Assembly: GCA_018673255.1 (NCBI GenBank)
Contig: JABHDC010000154.1
Coordinates: 1 to 64,000, forward strand
DNA length: 64,000 nt
Origin: Gemmatimonadota bacterium
Lineage (GTDB): Bacteria > Latescibacterota > UBA2968 > UBA8231
Direction of reading: 5' to 3'
Shown here: positions 34,181 through 42,803 of the stretch, piece after piece
Numbering within the stretch: the first letter of the stretch is position 1
Layout of the letters: every line of letters begins with the position of its first letter
Translations under genes and position numbers: made by a program
Notes under the pieces: generated by a model
Told to the model about the DNA's origin: nothing
Database searches by the model: none
Seen by the model: only the letters and a program-made list of their open reading frames with translations

Positions 34181-35683
34181 ATGCCACCGGAACGAAGTAA
34201 CGATCGCGGCGAGCGAAGCGAACGAAGCGAACGAGGCGGTCGTGGAGGTCGCGGTAATCGCGGCAACCGTGGCAATCGCGGCAGCAGCGGCAGCGGCAGC
34301 AGCACCAGCGGCAATCGTGGCAATTCCGAGGCGCGCGCTCAGCGCGCTCAAGCACAGGCGGCTGCCGTAGAGATCGAAGAAGAACGTGAGGCAGCTGAAG
34401 CGGCCGAACGGGCCGAGAAGGACGGCAACACTCGTCTGAACATCATCGAGCTGCAATCGATGAACATCCTCGATCAGCAGGCGCTGGCCAAGGATCTCGA
34501 GGTCCCCGACTATCACGCCCTGCGCAAGCAGGAGTTGATCTTCTCGATTCTCAAGGCACAGACCGAGCGCTCGGGTCTGCTCTTTGCCCAGGGTGTTCTC
34601 GAGGTCCTCGATGAGGGTTTCGGTTTCCTGCGCTCCCCGAGCTATAACTACGTGCCGGGCCCCGACGACATCTACGTGTCGCATTCGCAGATCAAGCGAT
34701 TCAGCCTGCGGACAGGTGACACGATCTCCGGGCAGATTCGGCCGCCAAAGAACGATGAGAAGTACTTCGCTCTGTTGCGGGTCGAGGCGATCAACTTCGA
34801 GGATCCCGAGGTCACGAAGAACAAGACGATCTTCGAGAATCTCACCGCCCTGCATCCGCGCGAACGGCTGACCCTCGAACACGATCCCAAGAACATGACG
34901 ACGCGGATCCTCGATCTGTTGTCACCGATCGGCAAGGGACAGCGTGGCCTCATCGTGGCGCCGCCATTTACCGGCAAGACGATGCTTCTGCAGAATGTGG
35001 CCAATGCCATCACGAAGAATCACCCCGAGTGTGTTGTCATCGTGCTGCTTATCGATGAACGACCTGAGGAAGTGACGGAGATGTCACGCTCGGTCAATGG
35101 TGAGGTCGTGAGTTCGACCTTTGATGAGCCGGCAACGCGCCACGTTCAGGTCGCGGAGATGGTCATTGAGAAGGCGAAACGACTGACCGAGCACAAGCGG
35201 GATGTCGTCATCCTCCTCGACAGCATCACTCGTCTCGCGCGGGCCTACAACGTCGTCACGCCGCACTCCGGTCGTATCCTCACAGGTGGTGTGGATTCGA
35301 CAGCGCTGCAACATCCCCGGCGCTTCTTTGCCGCTGCTCGGAATGTTGAGGAGGGTGGAAGTCTCACGATCATCGGCACCGCCCTGGTCGACACCGGATC
35401 GCGTATGGACGAGGTCATCTTCGAGGAATTCAAGGGCACCGGTAACATGCAGGTGACCCTCGACCGCCGTCTGAGCAATCGCCGCACATGGCCGGCCATC
35501 GATTCCACGTTGACAAGCACGCGCAAAGAAGAGTATCTGCTTTCTGAGTTCGAGTTGAGCCGTTCCCACATCCTGCGACGCATCCTCAATCAGATGGGTG
35601 TCATCGAAGGGATGGAGTTCCTTCAGGAACGCATGGGCGGCAGCAATTCGAATGAAGAGTTTCTGAAGGCCATGAACGACTGA
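34181..35683 (+). CDS. rho: Transcription termination factor Rho
   Basis: Rho is the hexameric RNA helicase that ends transcription. The 500-aa protein has a Gly/Arg/Ser/Asn-rich N-terminal extension of about 50 residues ([11 protein letters not shown]), then an Ala/Glu-rich helix. The Rho N-terminal and cold-shock-like RNA-binding domain follows ([28 protein letters not shown]). The motor domain has [27 protein letters not shown] and [19 protein letters not shown]. The P-loop reads [12 protein letters not shown] near residues 258-269, where most Rho proteins have PPKAGKT. All catalytic residues known to me are otherwise present. Confidence 0.96.
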   Translation: MPPERSNDRGERSERSERGGRGGRGNRGNRGNRGSSGSGSSTSGNRGNSEARAQRAQAQAAAVEIEEEREAAEAAERAEKDGNTRLNIIELQSMNILDQQALAKDLEVPDYHALRKQELIFSILKAQTERSGLLFAQGVLEVLDEGFGFLRSPSYNYVPGPDDIYVSHSQIKRFSLRTGDTISGQIRPPKNDEKYFALLRVEAINFEDPEVTKNKTIFENLTALHPRERLTLEHDPKNMTTRILDLLSPIGKGQRGLIVAPPFTGKTMLLQNVANAITKNHPECVVIVLLIDERPEEVTEMSRSVNGEVVSSTFDEPATRHVQVAEMVIEKAKRLTEHKRDVVILLDSITRLARAYNVVTPHSGRILTGGVDSTALQHPRRFFAAARNVEEGGSLTIIGTALVDTGSRMDEVIFEEFKGTGNMQVTLDRRLSNRRTWPAIDSTLTSTRKEEYLLSEFELSRSHILRRILNQMGVIEGMEFLQERMGGSNSNEEFLKAMND

Positions 35684-35699
35684 CGCTCGCTGTGGCGAG

Positions 35700-35727
35700 T
35701 TGCCAGATCTGATCAGTTGCGTACTTT
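35700..35727 (+). promoter_or_regulatory. Possible rpmE2 promoter
   Basis: TTGCCA (35700-35705) and TACTTT (35722-35727) are 16 bp apart and end 34 bp before the rpmE2 start. The rho stop is 17 bp upstream, so readthrough from rho is also possible. Confidence 0.5.
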
Positions 35728-35761
35728 TATGGGCTCCCGCGTTACAGGAGCAATTGAGGCT

Positions 35762-36097
35762 ATGAGAAAAGACATACATCCCGACTATCGTCAGGTCGTC
35801 TTCCTCGACGTCAGTTCCGATTTCAAGGTGCTGACTCGTTCGACGGTGCAGGCCAGCGAGACGGTTGAGTGGGAAGACGGTAAGGAGTACCCGGTCGTGC
35901 GATTCGACCTCAGTTCCGCATCGCATGCTTTCTATACCGGCAAAGAGCAGCAGCTGAATGATCGCGGCGGACGCATCCAGCAGTTCCGTGATCGTTACGG
36001 CAAGCAAGACGAAGCATCTGATGCCACGGCGGAAGAAGCGGCAACTGCTGAGCCCGCGACGGCTGAGGCTGAGACGGCTGAGACCGCAGACAGCTAG
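35762..36097 (+). CDS. rpmE2: Ribosomal protein L31 type B with acidic C-terminal tail
   Basis: L31 bridges the ribosomal subunits. The 111-aa product starts [14 protein letters not shown] and has the type B features [34 protein letters not shown] and [14 protein letters not shown]. It lacks the Cys residues that bind zinc in type A, so it is the zinc-independent form. After residue 84 it carries a 27-residue Ala/Thr/Glu-rich acidic tail ([18 protein letters not shown]), not usual in L31. A GAGG site precedes the chosen ATG; upstream in-frame starts give sequence unlike L31. Confidence 0.94.
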   Translation: MRKDIHPDYRQVVFLDVSSDFKVLTRSTVQASETVEWEDGKEYPVVRFDLSSASHAFYTGKEQQLNDRGGRIQQFRDRYGKQDEASDATAEEAATAEPATAEAETAETADS

Positions 36098-36118
36098 TCG
36101 AGTGGTCCGAGGATTTAC

Positions 36119-36155
36119 AGGGTGATGGTCGCCAAGGCGCACCATCACCCTTTTT
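36119..36155 (+). terminator. Terminator after rpmE2
   Basis: AGGGTGATGGT and ACCATCACCCT form a perfect 11-bp stem followed by TTTTTG. Confidence 0.93.
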
Positions 36156-36220
36156 GTATGTCTTGTATGCTGGCTGATTTCGGAAACTGACAGGCTGACC
36201 CGGGAAACTGAAGAGACACC

Positions 36221-37225
36221 ATGGACGAATCGCGCCGCAGTGAAGATCTACCAGTCGGTGGACAGGCTGTGATCGAAGGTGTGATGATGCGGGCCCAGAA
36301 TCGTGTCGTGACGGCCGTTCGCACGCCCGAGCAGGAGATCGTGGTGCGTGAGCAGGAGCACGTGCCGTGGTCGAGTCGCTTCAGGATCCTGCGTCTCCCG
36401 ATCCTGAGGGGTGCTGTCACCTTCCTCGAAATGATGATCATTGGCATGCAGACGTTGAACTTCTCTGCCGATGTTGCCCTGCAATCTGAGCGCCGGACGT
36501 TGACCGGGACGCAGGAAGGCGGCTGGAAGGATCGTCTCGCACTGGCGGCGACTCTGGTCGCCTCGCTGGGAATCGGGATCGGTGTCTTCTTCTTCCTGCC
36601 ATTGGCGGCGGCTCAGGCGACAGGTGGTGAGCGGGATGCCGTCAGCTTCAATCTGCTGGCCGGCCTCGTCCGCATGACGTTGCTGCTGCTGTATCTGTGG
36701 GGGATCAGTCGCTGGGACGAGATTCGGCGTGTGTTCGAGTATCATGGCGCCGAGCACAAGAGCATCTTCACCCTCGAGGCCGGGGCAGATCTGACGGTCG
36801 ACGAGGCCCGCGGTTTTGGCCGGTTACATCCACGGTGCGGGACGAGTTTCCTGCTGATCGTCGTGCTGCTGTCCATCCTTGTCTTCGCAGGCGTCGATTC
36901 AGCTTTCGTCGATGTCTTCGGCCACCCCCAGAGCCTGCTCGAGCGCTTTCTCACCCATCTCACGGTCCTGCCCTTCATCTCGGGCCTGTCCTTTGAACTG
37001 CTCAAGCTCTCGGGCCGCAAGCGGAACCATCCGCTGACCAGATTGCTGATCCGACCCGGCCTGTGGCTGCAACGGATCACGACCAAGGAACCGAGTGACG
37101 ACCAACTCGAGGTCGCCCTCGTGGCACTCCATTGCGCCTTGGGCAAACCATCACCGGTGGCATTCTGTGTGTGGGATGAGTGGCGCCAGCGCCCCGCGCC
37201 GGCCGCCGCAGCAGGTGGCTCATGA
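36221..37225 (+). CDS. DUF1385 membrane protein
   Basis: The 334-aa protein matches the DUF1385 family, commonly encoded just before prfA and prmC. Diagnostic sequence includes [13 protein letters not shown] at about residues 12-24, [14 protein letters not shown] and [36 protein letters not shown] and [27 protein letters not shown] (read in parts) are also typical. Four or five hydrophobic segments indicate an inner-membrane protein. Function is unknown in the literature I know. It overlaps prfA by 4 bp (ATGA). Confidence 0.9.
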   Translation: MDESRRSEDLPVGGQAVIEGVMMRAQNRVVTAVRTPEQEIVVREQEHVPWSSRFRILRLPILRGAVTFLEMMIIGMQTLNFSADVALQSERRTLTGTQEGGWKDRLALAATLVASLGIGIGVFFFLPLAAAQATGGERDAVSFNLLAGLVRMTLLLLYLWGISRWDEIRRVFEYHGAEHKSIFTLEAGADLTVDEARGFGRLHPRCGTSFLLIVVLLSILVFAGVDSAFVDVFGHPQSLLERFLTHLTVLPFISGLSFELLKLSGRKRNHPLTRLLIRPGLWLQRITTKEPSDDQLEVALVALHCALGKPSPVAFCVWDEWRQRPAPAAAAGGS

Positions 37226-38298
37226 GCACCACGCTCCAGAGACTCGAAGCGATCGAGCAGCGCTACGAGGAGATCACGCAGCGTCTCTCAGATCCTGAAG
37301 TGGCGCGACAACCGACTGAGTACCAGAGACTTGCGCGTGAGGAGGGCGACCTGAAGGAGGTCGTCGTCGTCGCGGCCGCGTATCGTGATGGCGCCACACG
37401 ACGGGAAGAGGCCCAGCAGATCATTGCCGAGGGTGACGACGCAGAACTCGTGGAACTTGCCCAGGCCGAGTTGGCTGAGCTCGATGAGCAGATGACGGGG
37501 CTGGAGCAGGAAGCTCGACGACTGCTGATTCCTCGCGACCCCAACGACAGCCGCAATGCGATCGTTGAGATCCGTTCGGGCGCCGGTGGTGATGAAGCGG
37601 GTCTGTTCGCCGCGGATCTCCACCGCCTCTACGCACGTCACGCGGAGCGCCACGGGTGGAATCTTGAGCAGTTGTCCTCGAGTCTGAATCCTTCGGGTGG
37701 CTTCAAGGAGGTCATCTTCATGATCTCCGGTGCCGGCGTCTTCGGGCGTCTGAAATTTGAGAGTGGCGTACATCGGGTGCAGCGTGTTCCGAAAACGGAG
37801 ACGAGCGGCCGCATCCACACCTCGGCAGCATCGGTTGCAGTACTGGCCGAGGCAGAAGACGTGGATGTTGAGATTGCTCCCGAGGATCTGGATATCGACG
37901 TGTATCGCTCCAGCGGTCCTGGGGGGCAGAGCGTCAATACGACGGACTCAGCAGTGCGGATCACGCACAGACCATCGGGTCTGGTCGTGAGTTGCCAGGA
38001 TGAGAAATCGCAACTCAAGAACAAGAACAAGGCCATGAAAGTTCTGCGTGCCCGGTTGCTGGATCTGCACAAAGCCGAGCAGGACGCCAAGTTGTCACAG
38101 GAGCGGCGCGAGCAGATCGGTTCAGGTGATCGGTCGGCCAAGATTCGCACCTATAACTACCCTCAGGGCCGGGTCACCGATCACCGAGTCGGCGTGACGC
38201 TCTATCAGCTCGAGGAAGTGCTCGATGGCGCCATCGACTCCTTCGTTGATGAACTGGCCATCGCTGAACAGGAGCGCCTGCTGGCGTTGGGCGACTGA
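37222..38298 (+). CDS. prfA: Peptide chain release factor 1
   Basis: RF1 releases peptides at UAA and UAG. The 358-aa length is normal. The catalytic GGQ lies in [20 protein letters not shown]. The codon-recognition domain contains [17 protein letters not shown]. The start [18 protein letters not shown] is family-typical and overlaps the DUF1385 stop. PrmC, which methylates the GGQ glutamine, is encoded 12 bp downstream. Confidence 0.96.
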   Translation: MSTTLQRLEAIEQRYEEITQRLSDPEVARQPTEYQRLAREEGDLKEVVVVAAAYRDGATRREEAQQIIAEGDDAELVELAQAELAELDEQMTGLEQEARRLLIPRDPNDSRNAIVEIRSGAGGDEAGLFAADLHRLYARHAERHGWNLEQLSSSLNPSGGFKEVIFMISGAGVFGRLKFESGVHRVQRVPKTETSGRIHTSAASVAVLAEAEDVDVEIAPEDLDIDVYRSSGPGGQSVNTTDSAVRITHRPSGLVVSCQDEKSQLKNKNKAMKVLRARLLDLHKAEQDAKLSQERREQIGSGDRSAKIRTYNYPQGRVTDHRVGVTLYQLEEVLDGAIDSFVDELAIAEQERLLALGD

Positions 38299-38310
38299 GA
38301 GCGTCCTCGA

Positions 38311-39177
38311 GTGAGCCCACCCCCTGCTACCTGGAAGACCCTCGATCTGATCAAAGAGGAGACCCAGTTTCTGGCGTCGCGCGAAATCGAGAATCCCCGC
38401 CTCGAGGTTGAGTTGCTCCTGGCTGCGGCGCTCGGTCTACGCCGGATTGACCTGTATCTGCAATTCGAGCGGACGCTGCCGGCTGACGAGGTCGAGGCGT
38501 TCCGTGGTCACGTGCGCGAGCGGCTGACAGGGCGTCCCGTCCAGTATATCACCGGTGAAACCGGCTTCCGGTTGCTGGACCTCGAAGTCACACCTGATGT
38601 CCTCATCCCGCGTCCAGAGACCGAGTTGCTTGTCGAACAGGCGCTGTCTCTGGCGGGCGAGCAGGCACATGCCACGGCGCTGGATCTAGGATGTGGTTCC
38701 GGCGCGATCGCCATCGCTCTGGCGACCGAATCCCCGGCGTTGCGTGTCACGGCGAGCGATCTGTCACCAGCCGCCCTGGCTGTGGCGGCTAAGAACCGCG
38801 ATCGCCACGACATCGCCGATCGTCTGCAACTTCTCTGTGGCGATCTGTTCGGCCCGCTGCGAGCTGATGTCTGTTTCGATCTCATCGTCAGCAATCCGCC
38901 CTACATCGAGACCGAAGAGATCGAGTCATTGCAGCCGGAGGTCCGGGATCACGAACCCCGTCTGGCCCTCGATGGCGGGGGCGACGGACTGGAGGTGATT
39001 CGCCGAATCATCCGGGCCGCTCCCGGTCACCTGCGGCCCGACGGCGCCCTGCTGTTGGAGGTGGGCCATACCCAGGCGGACCGGGTGTCCGAGCTCATGG
39101 CGGATGACGGCTTCGTGCCGAGCATCCACCAGGATTTGGCAGGCATTCCTCGTATTGTGATCGGCCGCCATACCTGA
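38311..39177 (+). CDS. prmC: Release factor glutamine N5-methyltransferase
   Basis: PrmC methylates the GGQ glutamine of release factors using S-adenosylmethionine. The 288-aa protein has the N-terminal helical domain ending in GRPVQYITGE. The SAM-binding motif ALDLGCGSGAIAIAL follows at about residue 125, and the substrate-binding NPPYIETEEI at about 195. The start is GTG, 12 bp after the prfA stop, with GAGCG-like sequence only weakly resembling a ribosome-binding site. Confidence 0.95.
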   Translation: MSPPPATWKTLDLIKEETQFLASREIENPRLEVELLLAAALGLRRIDLYLQFERTLPADEVEAFRGHVRERLTGRPVQYITGETGFRLLDLEVTPDVLIPRPETELLVEQALSLAGEQAHATALDLGCGSGAIAIALATESPALRVTASDLSPAALAVAAKNRDRHDIADRLQLLCGDLFGPLRADVCFDLIVSNPPYIETEEIESLQPEVRDHEPRLALDGGGDGLEVIRRIIRAAPGHLRPDGALLLEVGHTQADRVSELMADDGFVPSIHQDLAGIPRIVIGRHT

Positions 39178-39406
39178 AGGCCCTTCGCCTCGATCTGACT
39201 CCAGGTTGAGACGCGTCTGATCCCTATCCGAACCACGCCATCGTGTCTCCACACACGCCTGGCCTGCCGTATCCATAAATAAAACAAATAGTTAAGAAAC
39301 TCTCCCCGTGACGGATCCATCGGCACAGGCTTTGATGTGTGTCGTGTCCCGTGAACGTCGACGGCCCTGGTTCAGCTGGATTATGACAGGATCCCAAGAA
39401 AAAGCC

Positions 39407-39436
39407 TTGACGAGGTGCACAAACGAATAGTATTCT
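39407..39436 (+). promoter_or_regulatory. recA: Predicted recA promoter
   Basis: TTGACG (39407-39412) and TATTCT (39431-39436) are 18 bp apart. The spacer and -10 box are covered by the large dyad at 39414-39446. Transcription would begin near 39443, inside the right arm. Confidence 0.68.
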
Positions 39437-39446
39437 TTTGTGCACC
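39414..39446 (+). promoter_or_regulatory. 33-bp dyad over the recA promoter, candidate LexA operator
   Basis: Arms GGTGCACAAACGAATA and TATTCTTTTGTGCACC are inverted repeats with one mismatch in 16, around a single central G. The dyad spans the promoter spacer, -10 box and expected start point. Its position is that of an SOS operator. The sequence does not match the common GAAC-N4-GTTC or CTGT-N8-ACAG boxes. No lexA gene is in the window. Confidence 0.6.
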
Positions 39447-39494
39447 ACCGATGGGCGCGTTCAGACACACGCCCACGCCCCGCAAGGAGAAATG

Positions 39495-40616
39495 ATGGTA
39501 TCTGCGAAGTCCCAATCCAACCTCGGTCGCAAGGCCAATGGCACACAACCCACCGATCGTCTCCAGGCCATGGACCAAGCTCTCGCCCAGGTCGAGAAAC
39601 AGTTCGGCAAGGGATCCATCATGCGTCTCGGCGAAAATCACAAAGTCGAAGTCGATGTCATTCCCACAGGGTGTCTCTCGATCGATGCGGCCCTCGGCAT
39701 TGGTGGCATCCCTCGTGGTCGCGTGGTCGAGATGTTCGGGCCCGAATCCGCTGGCAAAACCATGTGCGCGCTGACGACCGTCGGTCAGGCTCAGAAGCGG
39801 GGAGGTGCCGCAGCCTTCATCGATGCGGAGCATGCGCTCGACGTAACCTTTGCGAGACGTCTTGGCGTTGATGTCGACAATCTGCTGGTCTCACAGCCCG
39901 ACTGTGGTGAAGAGGCTCTCGAGATCACTGACACGCTCGTGCGCAGTGGTGCACTGGACATCGTTGTCGTCGACTCTGTCGCCGCGCTGGTTCCCCGGGC
40001 CGAACTTGAAGGTGAGATGGGCGACGCGCAGATGGGTCTGCAGGCACGACTGATGTCGCAGGCACTGCGCAAACTGACCGGATCCATCCAAAAATCAAAT
40101 TGCACCGTCATCTTTCTCAATCAGTTGCGGATGAAGATTGGCGTCATGTTCGGCAGCCCTGAGACCACCACGGGTGGTCGAGCCCTCTGTTTCTATTCCT
40201 CGGTTCGACTCGACATTCGCGGTATTGGCAACATCAAGGATGGCGACCAGGTCATCGGACGGCGCACGCGCATCAAGGTCGTCAAGAACAAGATGGCGCC
40301 ACCCTTCCGAGAAGCTGAGTTCGACGTCATGTTCCGCGGCGATGACGTGGGCATCTCCAGGGAGGGTGATCTGCTCGACCTCGGGGTGGAGCACAGCGTC
40401 ATCGAGAAGAGTGGCACATGGTTCTCCTATGGCGGTGAGCGTCTCGGTCAGGGGCGTGAGAATTCCCGCACCTACCTGCGCGAGAATCCCGAGGTCGCCG
40501 ACCAGATCGAGGGCGAGATCCGAACAGCCCTGGGTATCGAACTGCCAGGTGAATCGAAGCCTGCTGATGCCACCAAAGAGAAAGCGTCCGAGTCGGTGGC
40601 AGTCGCCGCCGGCTGA
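39495..40616 (+). CDS. recA: Recombinase RecA
   Basis: RecA catalyses strand exchange and triggers LexA cleavage. The 373-aa protein has [10 protein letters not shown] at about residues 36-45 and Walker A GPESAGKT at 82-89 (Ala where Ser is common). [53 protein letters not shown] and a short C-terminal tail follow. Two adjacent ATG codons are possible at 39492 and 39495; AAGGAG ends 2 and 5 bases before them, so the second is preferred. Neither recX nor lexA is adjacent. Confidence 0.97.
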   Translation: MVSAKSQSNLGRKANGTQPTDRLQAMDQALAQVEKQFGKGSIMRLGENHKVEVDVIPTGCLSIDAALGIGGIPRGRVVEMFGPESAGKTMCALTTVGQAQKRGGAAAFIDAEHALDVTFARRLGVDVDNLLVSQPDCGEEALEITDTLVRSGALDIVVVDSVAALVPRAELEGEMGDAQMGLQARLMSQALRKLTGSIQKSNCTVIFLNQLRMKIGVMFGSPETTTGGRALCFYSSVRLDIRGIGNIKDGDQVIGRRTRIKVVKNKMAPPFREAEFDVMFRGDDVGISREGDLLDLGVEHSVIEKSGTWFSYGGERLGQGRENSRTYLRENPEVADQIEGEIRTALGIELPGESKPADATKEKASESVAVAAG

Positions 40617-40981
40617 CGAAGTCCTGGAGCGGCCCGCGGCAGTATCCCTGCATGCCGCCAGCCCTGTTGCGGGTCGCTCCGTCCAATCACTCCCGTTCCA
40701 TTCCCTGAGTGGGGTGTTGTATCCAAAGCTTCTCCCAGGCTGTGGTCGGGTCGATCCCCTGCAGACGATACCCGACGAGCCGCTGCCGCCCATTCCCACT
40801 GGCGGCGTGATCTGTCCCCGCTGACTGCATCGGTCCGCCGCCCCGGCTGATCGTTCTCCCTCGTCTTCCCTCCGAAGCAGGGCCGCCCCCCTCAGGCGGC
40901 CCTGTTTCTGTGTGCCAGCACCACTGCACACCTACATTCGATGGCGTCACAACCACCGACCTTGGCGAGAGGGCAGTTTCT
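40617..40981. other. recA-hpt intergenic region
   Basis: This stretch of about 365 bp has no recognisable gene. It is GC-rich and holds several short inverted repeats plus the clear terminator at 40878-40907. No recX remnant could be recognised. Confidence 0.55.
40878..40907 (+). terminator. Terminator between recA and hpt
   Basis: CAGGGCCGCC and GGCGGCCCTG form a perfect 10-bp stem with a 7-base loop followed by TTTCTG. It lies 260 bp after the recA stop. Confidence 0.8.
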
Positions 40982-41521
40982 GTGAAGGGTGTGAGCGTAC
41001 TTCTGGACACAAAGTGTGTGGATGACCGGATTCACGAACTGGCTGTGCAGATCGCTGCCGAGGAGACCGTGCCACCGGTGATTCTCGGGATCCTCAATGG
41101 CGCCGCCCCATTCATGATGGCTCTGTTGCGGGCCCTGCCTGCCGACTATGGGCAGATGGTAGACTGGGATTTCGTCGACGCCTCCTCGTATCAGGGCACC
41201 ACTTCCACGGGTCAAGTGCAGGTCGATCGTATGCCCAAGCTTGCCGTGGTAGACCGCCCTGTCCTGCTCGTGGATGGTATCATCGACACGGGGAAGACTG
41301 TCGAGGCCGTCATGGCTCATCTGCAGCAGAAGGGCGCCCGGCACATTCGAGTGGCAACGCTTCTGGACAAGCCGTCCCGCCGCCAGGTTGAGGTACCCGT
41401 CGACTATCGCGGATTCCTGATCGACGATGTCTTTGTCGTTGGTTGTGGGATGGACTGGGATCAGCGCTATCGGAATCTGCCCTACATCGGCGTGGTCGAC
41501 GAGGCGACGGTCTGCCCCTGA
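40982..41521 (+). CDS. hpt: Hypoxanthine-guanine phosphoribosyltransferase
   Basis: This purine-salvage enzyme transfers phosphoribosyl from PRPP to hypoxanthine or guanine. The 179-aa length is normal. The PRPP-binding loop reads VLLVDGIIDTGKTVEAVM, slightly different from the common VEDIIDTG. LGILNGAAPFMMALLRAL, DWDFVDASSYQG, LLDKPSRR and FVVGCGMDWDQRYRNLPYIGV are diagnostic. The GTG at 40982 has GAGAGGG nine bases upstream; an earlier GTG directly after the terminator would add residues unlike the family. Confidence 0.92.
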   Translation: MKGVSVLLDTKCVDDRIHELAVQIAAEETVPPVILGILNGAAPFMMALLRALPADYGQMVDWDFVDASSYQGTTSTGQVQVDRMPKLAVVDRPVLLVDGIIDTGKTVEAVMAHLQQKGARHIRVATLLDKPSRRQVEVPVDYRGFLIDDVFVVGCGMDWDQRYRNLPYIGVVDEATVCP

Positions 41522-41624
41522 TGCGACAGCGGTGGTCGGTTGCCTCACTCTTGCACCGAACTATCTTCTCAGGCGGCCACGAATCTCCAGCGTTGCGGGT
41601 AAACCTCCAGCGATTCGGACAACG

Positions 41625-42443
41625 ATGACAGCAAAACGAGTCCTCATTACCGGCACATCCGGTCTCATCGCAGGTGGGGTCTACCGTCGCCTGAGTGCGA
41701 TGCCGGATCAATATGACGTCTACGCCCTGTCGCGTCGCCGCCAGGCCTCGGAGCGCTCCGGCGAAGAGGCATCACCGGAGATCCCCGACGATCGCTTCTT
41801 CCTTGCGGACATGTCCAATCTGGACGAGGTGACCAAGGCTTTTGGGGGAATGGATGTCGTGGTTCATCTGGCGGCCGATCCACGCCCGGATGCGACCTGG
41901 GACCATCTACTGACGAGCAATATCATTGGCGCCCGTAATGCCTTTGAGGCGGCCGTGCGCACCGGCGTGAAGCGAGTCATCTACGCCAGCTCGATCATGG
42001 TCTCCTGGGGCTATCAGCTCGACGATCCCTACAAGGCGCTGTCCGAAGGACGCTTTGAGGACCTGGCTCGCAAGGAAGTCCATACGGTGACGCACGAGTG
42101 GCCACCACGTCCAACGGGGCTGTATCCGGCAACCAAGGTGTGGGGTGAGGCGCTGGCCCGTTACACGGCAGATGTGCACGGTGTGTCGTCGATCTGCCTG
42201 CGGATCGGCTGGGTCAATGCCGAGGATCATCCGCATCGACCGGAATCCGGCGCTGTGTGGTCGAGTCAGCGTGACGTGGTACAGTTGATTGAGAAATCCA
42301 TCAATGCCCCCGACGATGTTCGGTTCGACATTTTTTATGGTGTGTCGAACAACAAGTATCGGTGGGTCGATATCGATCACGCCCGCGAGATTCTGGGCTA
42401 CATCCCGCAGGACAGCGCTGAGGTCGCCCTCGAACGCCGCTGA
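41625..42443 (+). CDS. NAD-dependent epimerase/dehydratase, uronate-dehydrogenase-like
   Basis: The 272-aa short-chain dehydrogenase has the Rossmann motif GTSGLIAGGV at about residues 8-17. It also has VVHLAADPRPDATWD, YASSIMVSWGY and the catalytic YPATK. Later sequence VCLRIGW-like (ICLRIGWVN), WSSQRDVVQLIEKSI and LGYIPQDSAE resembles NAD-dependent uronate dehydrogenases, which oxidise glucuronate or galacturonate to aldarolactones. The start follows a non-coding 103-bp gap after hpt. Substrate is inferred. Confidence 0.82.
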   Translation: MTAKRVLITGTSGLIAGGVYRRLSAMPDQYDVYALSRRRQASERSGEEASPEIPDDRFFLADMSNLDEVTKAFGGMDVVVHLAADPRPDATWDHLLTSNIIGARNAFEAAVRTGVKRVIYASSIMVSWGYQLDDPYKALSEGRFEDLARKEVHTVTHEWPPRPTGLYPATKVWGEALARYTADVHGVSSICLRIGWVNAEDHPHRPESGAVWSSQRDVVQLIEKSINAPDDVRFDIFYGVSNNKYRWVDIDHAREILGYIPQDSAEVALERR

Positions 42444-42461
42444 TCGGCCGCAGAGGCGAGG

Positions 42462-42782
42462 TCAGCGGATCAGCTTGCCTCGCGTTTGCTCACGCTGCAG
42501 CGAACGGCGCTCATCTTCCTGGTCGAAGGTACCGAGTTCCTTCTCGAGACGGGATTTTCTGCCGGCCAACTTCGTCTTCTTGCGCTCAAGGATCGCTCTG
42601 TTGGCGTTGAAGACCTTCTTCTGGCTTGAGACGGCCTTCAGATTGCCCAGAATGGTCTGCTTCTGGTGTTCGACGGACGAGATTGTGCGCTCAAGCTGAC
42701 TCATGCGGACCGTGGTGATGACCTTGGCCATCACCACGCCGAATGCAGCAACCAGGGCGGCGACCATGGAGAAGATGTCCAT
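42462..42782 (-). CDS. Small membrane-anchored coiled-coil protein of unknown function
   Basis: The 106-aa product is not recognised. It has one N-terminal hydrophobic segment (MDIFSMVAALVAAFGVVMA) that could be a membrane anchor. A basic, Gln/Lys/Glu-rich helical region follows that looks like a coiled coil (LERTISSVEHQKQTILGNLK, KKTKLAGRKSRLEKELGTF). It ends 18 bp from the convergent epimerase gene and starts 21 bp after the PLP-enzyme stop, so it is probably co-transcribed with that gene. Frame and composition look coding. Confidence 0.65.
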   Translation of the reverse strand: MDIFSMVAALVAAFGVVMAKVITTVRMSQLERTISSVEHQKQTILGNLKAVSSQKKVFNANRAILERKKTKLAGRKSRLEKELGTFDQEDERRSLQREQTRGKLIR

Positions 42783-42803
42783 GGGGCACTCGTCTTTCCG
42801 CGC

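Larger units (their letters stand above)
39178..39494. other. prmC-recA intergenic region
   Basis: This stretch of about 317 bp has no gene. It contains an AT-rich patch (TAAATAAAACAAATAG at about 39275), the recA promoter and a large dyad, listed separately. No terminator for prmC was seen. Confidence 0.6.

Noticed and set aside
33923..34882. A 319-aa open frame antisense to rho
   Set aside because: It lies opposite the confidently identified rho coding region, its Ala-rich low-complexity stretch mirrors the Arg/Gly-rich rho N terminus, and no family was recognised.
35084..36148. A 354-aa open frame antisense to rho and rpmE2
   Set aside because: It is opposite two well-supported genes and crosses their boundary and terminator; composition is that of a shadow frame.
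40617..40877. A recX gene downstream of recA
   Set aside because: The usual position was read in all frames; no RecX-like sequence was recognised.
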